Source: Pseudomonas abietaniphila (GTDB lineage Bacteria > Pseudomonadota > Gammaproteobacteria > Pseudomonadales > Pseudomonadaceae). From it: a DNA stretch of 64,000 bases. A model generated the notes under the pieces. That model worked only from the letters and a program-made list of their open reading frames with translations. It was not told where the DNA came from and did no database searches. The position numbers and the translations under genes are program-made. Within the stretch, counting starts at the first letter, position 1, and each line of letters begins with the position of its first letter. Below are positions 60,930 to 64,000 of this stretch, piece after piece. Location: assembly GCF_900100795.1 (NCBI RefSeq), contig NZ_FNCO01000001.1, forward strand, positions 310,001 to 374,000, written 5' to 3'.

Positions 60930-63085
60930 GACGGTGCTCCTTGGGGCTGCCGCAACCGCGCAAGCGCGGCGTCGCGGTGGTCATCGATCACGACCCGGCC
61001 GTTGTCCAGGACAATGATGCGCTCGACAAGCTGCAGGACGCTGACCCGGTGAGTGGCGACGACGAGCGTTCTGCCGGTGCACCAGGTGGCGAGTTTTTCC
61101 AGCAACAGGCGCTCGGTGATGTCGTCCAGCGAGGCGGTGGGTTCATCCAGCAGCAGGACCTGCGGTTGCCGGATCAACAGCCGCGAAAGCAGCAGGCTCT
61201 GGCGTTGCCCGCCCGACAAACCCAGGCCACCTTCGAGAATCAGATGGTCCATGCCTTTGGGCATCTGCCGCACGAAATCCAGTGCACCGGTGACGGCGAG
61301 CGCCGCGATGATTTCCTGATCGCTGGCCTGCCCGGCGCCAAGGGTAATGTTGTCGCGCAGCGTGCCGTGAAAGAGTCGTGCCTGTTGCGACATGAGGCCC
61401 ACGTCGCGACGCAGGTCGGCGGGGTCGATGTGGGCGAGGGCGATGCCGTCCAGTGTGGTTTCACCTGTACTCAGGTCCACGGCGCCGGCCAATGCCTGAA
61501 GCAGGGTCGACTTGCCAGCACCGTTGCGCCCTAGAATGGCGATCCGTTCGCCGGGGCGTATCTTCAGGTCGATATTGCTCAACGCAGGCGATGATTCTTC
61601 GCTGTAGCGAAAGCCCGCTTGACGCATCCGGTATTCCCCGCGTATCGCGGGCAGGTGCACGCGCTGGCTGCCTTCGGGGTGATCCACTGGCATCTGCATG
61701 ATCCGGTTCAAGCCCTGCAAGGCGACTTTGGCCTGCTGCCAGCGGGTCAATACGTGAGTCAGCTGTGCCATGGGACCCATCATCCGCGATGACAGGATCG
61801 ACGCCGCCACCAGGCTGCCGGTGGTGAGGTCGCCGGCAATCACCATCGGCGCACCGAACACGATGACCACCGCGAAGACGCCGCCCTGAACGTTCTGGGT
61901 CCAGGTCACCAGGCTGTTGGTCAAGGTGCGCAAGCGCAGGCTGCTGTCGGCTGAGGCGGCGTTGTAGTGATTCCACTGCTGCTGAAAACGCTGCTCGGCC
62001 TGCAAGGCCTTGATGTCGTCCATGCCTTGCACGCCTTCCACCAGCATCGCGTTGCGCAGCGCGGCTTCGCGCATCGATTCGTTGGCCAGTTTCGCCAACC
62101 GGTGTTGCGCAAGAATGCCCGGCAATACCATGGCAACCAACGCGAGCAGCGGAATCAGCACCAAAGGTCCGCCGATCAGGTAGAACACCAGCAAAAACAG
62201 GAAAAAGAACGGCATGTCCGCCAGCGCCGTCGCGGTGCTGGACGTGATCAGGTCGCGGATTTGCTCCAGCTCCCTCAACTGCGAGATGAACGAGCCGGTG
62301 GATTTGGGGCGGACCGAATTGCGCAGGCGCAGGGCGTGACCGAAGACCAGATCGGAGACCCGCAAGTCGGCGCGTTTGCCGAGAATATCGGTGATGCGCA
62401 GACGCATGATGCGCATCACGAAATCGAACACCAGCGCCAGCATCACGCCGCCGAACAGCACGTACAGGGTCGGCAGCGATTCGGCGGGAATCACTCGGTC
62501 ATAGACTTGCATCGAGAACAGCACACCGGCCATGCCCAGCAGGTTGGCCACCAGCGAGGCGAGCATGACCTGGCTGTAGGGGCGCAGGTCGCTGAGCACG
62601 ATGCGCCTGAACCAGTGCTCGTCGTAGGGCTTGATGTAATCGTTGGTGCGCACATCGCTCAGTGGCTGGCTCGGCCGCAGGATCACCGTGCGCACGGCCT
62701 GGTCCGCGAGGGCCGCAGGTTCGATCCGGCTTTGCAGGCCTTGATCGCCGCTGTAGGCAATGCCCAGTTCGCCGTCTTCACCGACGCTTTCAATGACCCC
62801 GACCTGACCATCCTGCAATTGCACCAGCAAAGGCGTGCGCCAGCGGCTCAGGCTCTTGTGGTCGTAGTCGGCGAACTTGACGCTGAGCCCGGCCTGACGC
62901 GCCATGTGCCGGACCACTTCCTCGACCCGTCCCTCACTGTGGATCGACGCCAGGCGCACGCTTTCCGGTGAAACGTCCAGTCGGTAATGCCGTGCGACGG
63001 TGAGCACAGCCTCAAGCCACGGTGAGTAGTCCTGACGCGCCGCGTCGGCCTGCACAGGTTGAGCGATGACGATGGGATCGGTCAT
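60926..63085 (-). CDS. Type I secretion ABC transporter/permease with C39-like domain (LapB-like)
   Basis: A 719-residue exporter. An N-terminal C39-like domain covers about residues 20-135; no catalytic Cys is seen at the usual position, so it is a substrate-docking rather than cleaving domain, as in HlyB/LapB. The transmembrane domain lies at about 155-440. In the ATPase, Walker A is GRNGAGKST (about 515), the signature is LSGGQRQS, Walker B is VLLLDEPTASLD and the H-loop is VVATHRVS. GGAGA lies 8 bases before ATG 63085. Such transporters secrete large RTX adhesins or similar; no substrate gene is in the window. Confidence 0.92.
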   Translation of the reverse strand: MTDPIVIAQPVQADAARQDYSPWLEAVLTVARHYRLDVSPESVRLASIHSEGRVEEVVRHMARQAGLSVKFADYDHKSLSRWRTPLLVQLQDGQVGVIESVGEDGELGIAYSGDQGLQSRIEPAALADQAVRTVILRPSQPLSDVRTNDYIKPYDEHWFRRIVLSDLRPYSQVMLASLVANLLGMAGVLFSMQVYDRVIPAESLPTLYVLFGGVMLALVFDFVMRIMRLRITDILGKRADLRVSDLVFGHALRLRNSVRPKSTGSFISQLRELEQIRDLITSSTATALADMPFFFLFLLVFYLIGGPLVLIPLLALVAMVLPGILAQHRLAKLANESMREAALRNAMLVEGVQGMDDIKALQAEQRFQQQWNHYNAASADSSLRLRTLTNSLVTWTQNVQGGVFAVVIVFGAPMVIAGDLTTGSLVAASILSSRMMGPMAQLTHVLTRWQQAKVALQGLNRIMQMPVDHPEGSQRVHLPAIRGEYRMRQAGFRYSEESSPALSNIDLKIRPGERIAILGRNGAGKSTLLQALAGAVDLSTGETTLDGIALAHIDPADLRRDVGLMSQQARLFHGTLRDNITLGAGQASDQEIIAALAVTGALDFVRQMPKGMDHLILEGGLGLSGGQRQSLLLSRLLIRQPQVLLLDEPTASLDDITERLLLEKLATWCTGRTLVVATHRVSVLQLVERIIVLDNGRVVIDDHRDAALARLRQPQGAPS

Positions 63086-64000
63086 GGCAGGATCTCCACA
63101 TGCTGGATGGTGCTGTGATCGATACCGAATGCCCGGCGCAATGCGCCACTGTTGTAGAGACAATCGATTTGCAGGCGACGCAGGTCGGCCTGAGTGTTGG
63201 CCAGATCGAAGCGCGACTGGTGGATCTCCTGCTCGGCATTGAGCAGGTCCAGCAGCGGCCGCGTGCCCAGCTCAAGGTATTGCCGGCCGTACAGCTCGCG
63301 GGCTTCTTTAATCGTGGTTTCGCGAAACTCCAATGAGTTGAGGCGGCGTGTCAGGCCGGACGTCTGGGCCTGGGACTCGCTCAAGCCCTGGCGCGCCTGC
63401 AAGCGAGCGGCGTCCTCGGCGGCGTCGGCAGCGGTCAGCGCATAACCGGCAGCACGGCTGCGGGCACTGATGGCGCCTCCCTGATAAATCGGCACTTCAA
63501 GGTTCAGGAAAATGCCGACCTGGGTGCGGTCGATGGCCGGGTTCTGGCTGTCGTAATTGTTGTCCAGGTACTGATTGAACGAGGGCTCCAGCGACAGCGT
63601 CGGATACGCCTCGGCCTTGGCCTGAGCGAGTTCGGCCTGGGCCTGGGTGCGCTGGGCGGCTGCCTGCAGTACGGCGGGCAGGGCATCGGTAATCACAGGC
63701 GTGTTGCAGGACTGATTCAGCGAGTCCGGAAAGGCGTCGGTCACTTGCGGGGACGTCTGTCGCCCCAGAAGATTGCCCAGCGTCGCTTGCCAGCGCGCGT
63801 ATTGCGCCTTGTACTCCTGCAAGGTCGCCATGCCGCCCTCGGCGCGGGACTGTGCCTGAACCACATCGGAGCGGGTACTGGCGCCCATGTCGCTGCGCTG
63901 TTTGGCCAGATCGACAATCCCGCCAATCCCTTGAATCTGCTGGCGGGCGATGTCGATCAGACGCTGATAGCGCTGAACCTCGACGTAGGCGAATGCGGTG
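63082..64000 (-). CDS. TolC family outer-membrane channel of type I secretion (5' partial, LapE/AggA-like)
   Basis: The coding frame runs from the window edge to a stop at 63082 that overlaps the exporter start. It encodes the C-terminal 305 or so residues. Long heptad-like helices (AELAQAKAEAYPTLSLEPSFNQYLD; TRRLNSLEFRETTIKEARELYGRQYLELGTRPLLDLLNAEQEIHQSRFDLANTQADLRRLQIDCLY) are the TolC coiled-coil barrel. TRPLLDLLNAEQEIHQSRFDL is the family-typical motif. It completes a three-part exporter with the next two genes. Confidence 0.9.
   Translation of the reverse strand, partial: TAFAYVEVQRYQRLIDIARQQIQGIGGIVDLAKQRSDMGASTRSDVVQAQSRAEGGMATLQEYKAQYARWQATLGNLLGRQTSPQVTDAFPDSLNQSCNTPVITDALPAVLQAAAQRTQAQAELAQAKAEAYPTLSLEPSFNQYLDNNYDSQNPAIDRTQVGIFLNLEVPIYQGGAISARSRAAGYALTAADAAEDAARLQARQGLSESQAQTSGLTRRLNSLEFRETTIKEARELYGRQYLELGTRPLLDLLNAEQEIHQSRFDLANTQADLRRLQIDCLYNSGALRRAFGIDHSTIQHVEILP

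Overview
The window looks like a chromosomal segment of a Pseudomonas species, probably from the fluorescens/syringae side of the genus. It is GC-rich and densely coded, with Shine-Dalgarno-led starts and many genus-typical families: an OprD-type porin, ProP, DUF6555 and DUF2986 small proteins, a GlxA-type AraC regulator and a LapB-like type I exporter. No rRNA, tRNA, CRISPR array, integrase or complete insertion sequence was seen. The one clear sign of gene decay is a fragment of arsH near 45 kb. All family assignments come from reading motifs and remembered family features; no database was searched.

Layout. 1-2 kb: the end of an HcnA/HcnB-like amine oxidase unit with a RidA protein. 2-6.7 kb: small stress and housekeeping genes (TspO, HAD phosphatase, DUF1543, DUF6555, hemerythrin, Crp/Fnr regulator). 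6.8-15.5 kb: one giant gene for a cyclic beta-1,2-glucan synthase of 2,892 residues. 16.5-24.6 kb: the most unusual region. A periplasmic binding protein diverges from an operon holding an ABC ATPase, two permeases, a NadC-like phosphoribosyltransferase, a fusion of ribose 1,5-bisphosphokinase (PhnN) with an AMP-phosphorylase-like enzyme, and a ProB-like protein that has lost its catalytic residues. 24.6-31.4 kb: GlxA/AraC and TetR regulators, an aldehyde dehydrogenase, an Old Yellow Enzyme, and an amidase diverging from its own TetR over two matching operators. 31.5-41 kb: a PLP dehydratase, ProP, and an amino-acid ABC importer whose parts surround a 2-oxoglutarate oxygenase and a LysR regulator. 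41-45 kb: a quinone reductase/CMD/aldehyde dehydrogenase operon with a divergent LysR, then the arsH remnant. 45-52 kb: an MFS carrier, a GNAT, a hybrid histidine kinase with a suspect 5' end, DUF2986 and an AI-2E-type transporter. 52-64 kb: a DUF3313 lipoprotein, MscS, a VOC protein, a PotD-like binding protein overlapping a diguanylate cyclase, an OprD porin, a trypsin-like lipoprotein and a type I secretion operon running off the window.

How the genes work together. The 16.5-24.6 kb cluster can be read as import of a small aromatic or heterocyclic acid followed by phosphoribosylation. The fused enzyme would make PRPP locally from AMP, phosphate and ATP, and the NadC-like enzyme would use it. 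This is inference, but the enzymes form a chemically closed set and a repeated operator motif links the two transcripts. A second likely unit is the amino-acid importer plus 2OG oxygenase, which suggests hydroxylation of an imported free amino acid. A third is the binding protein/diguanylate cyclase pair, which suggests sensing of a polyamine-like ligand into c-di-GMP, close to a LapB-type secretion system of the kind used for biofilm adhesins.
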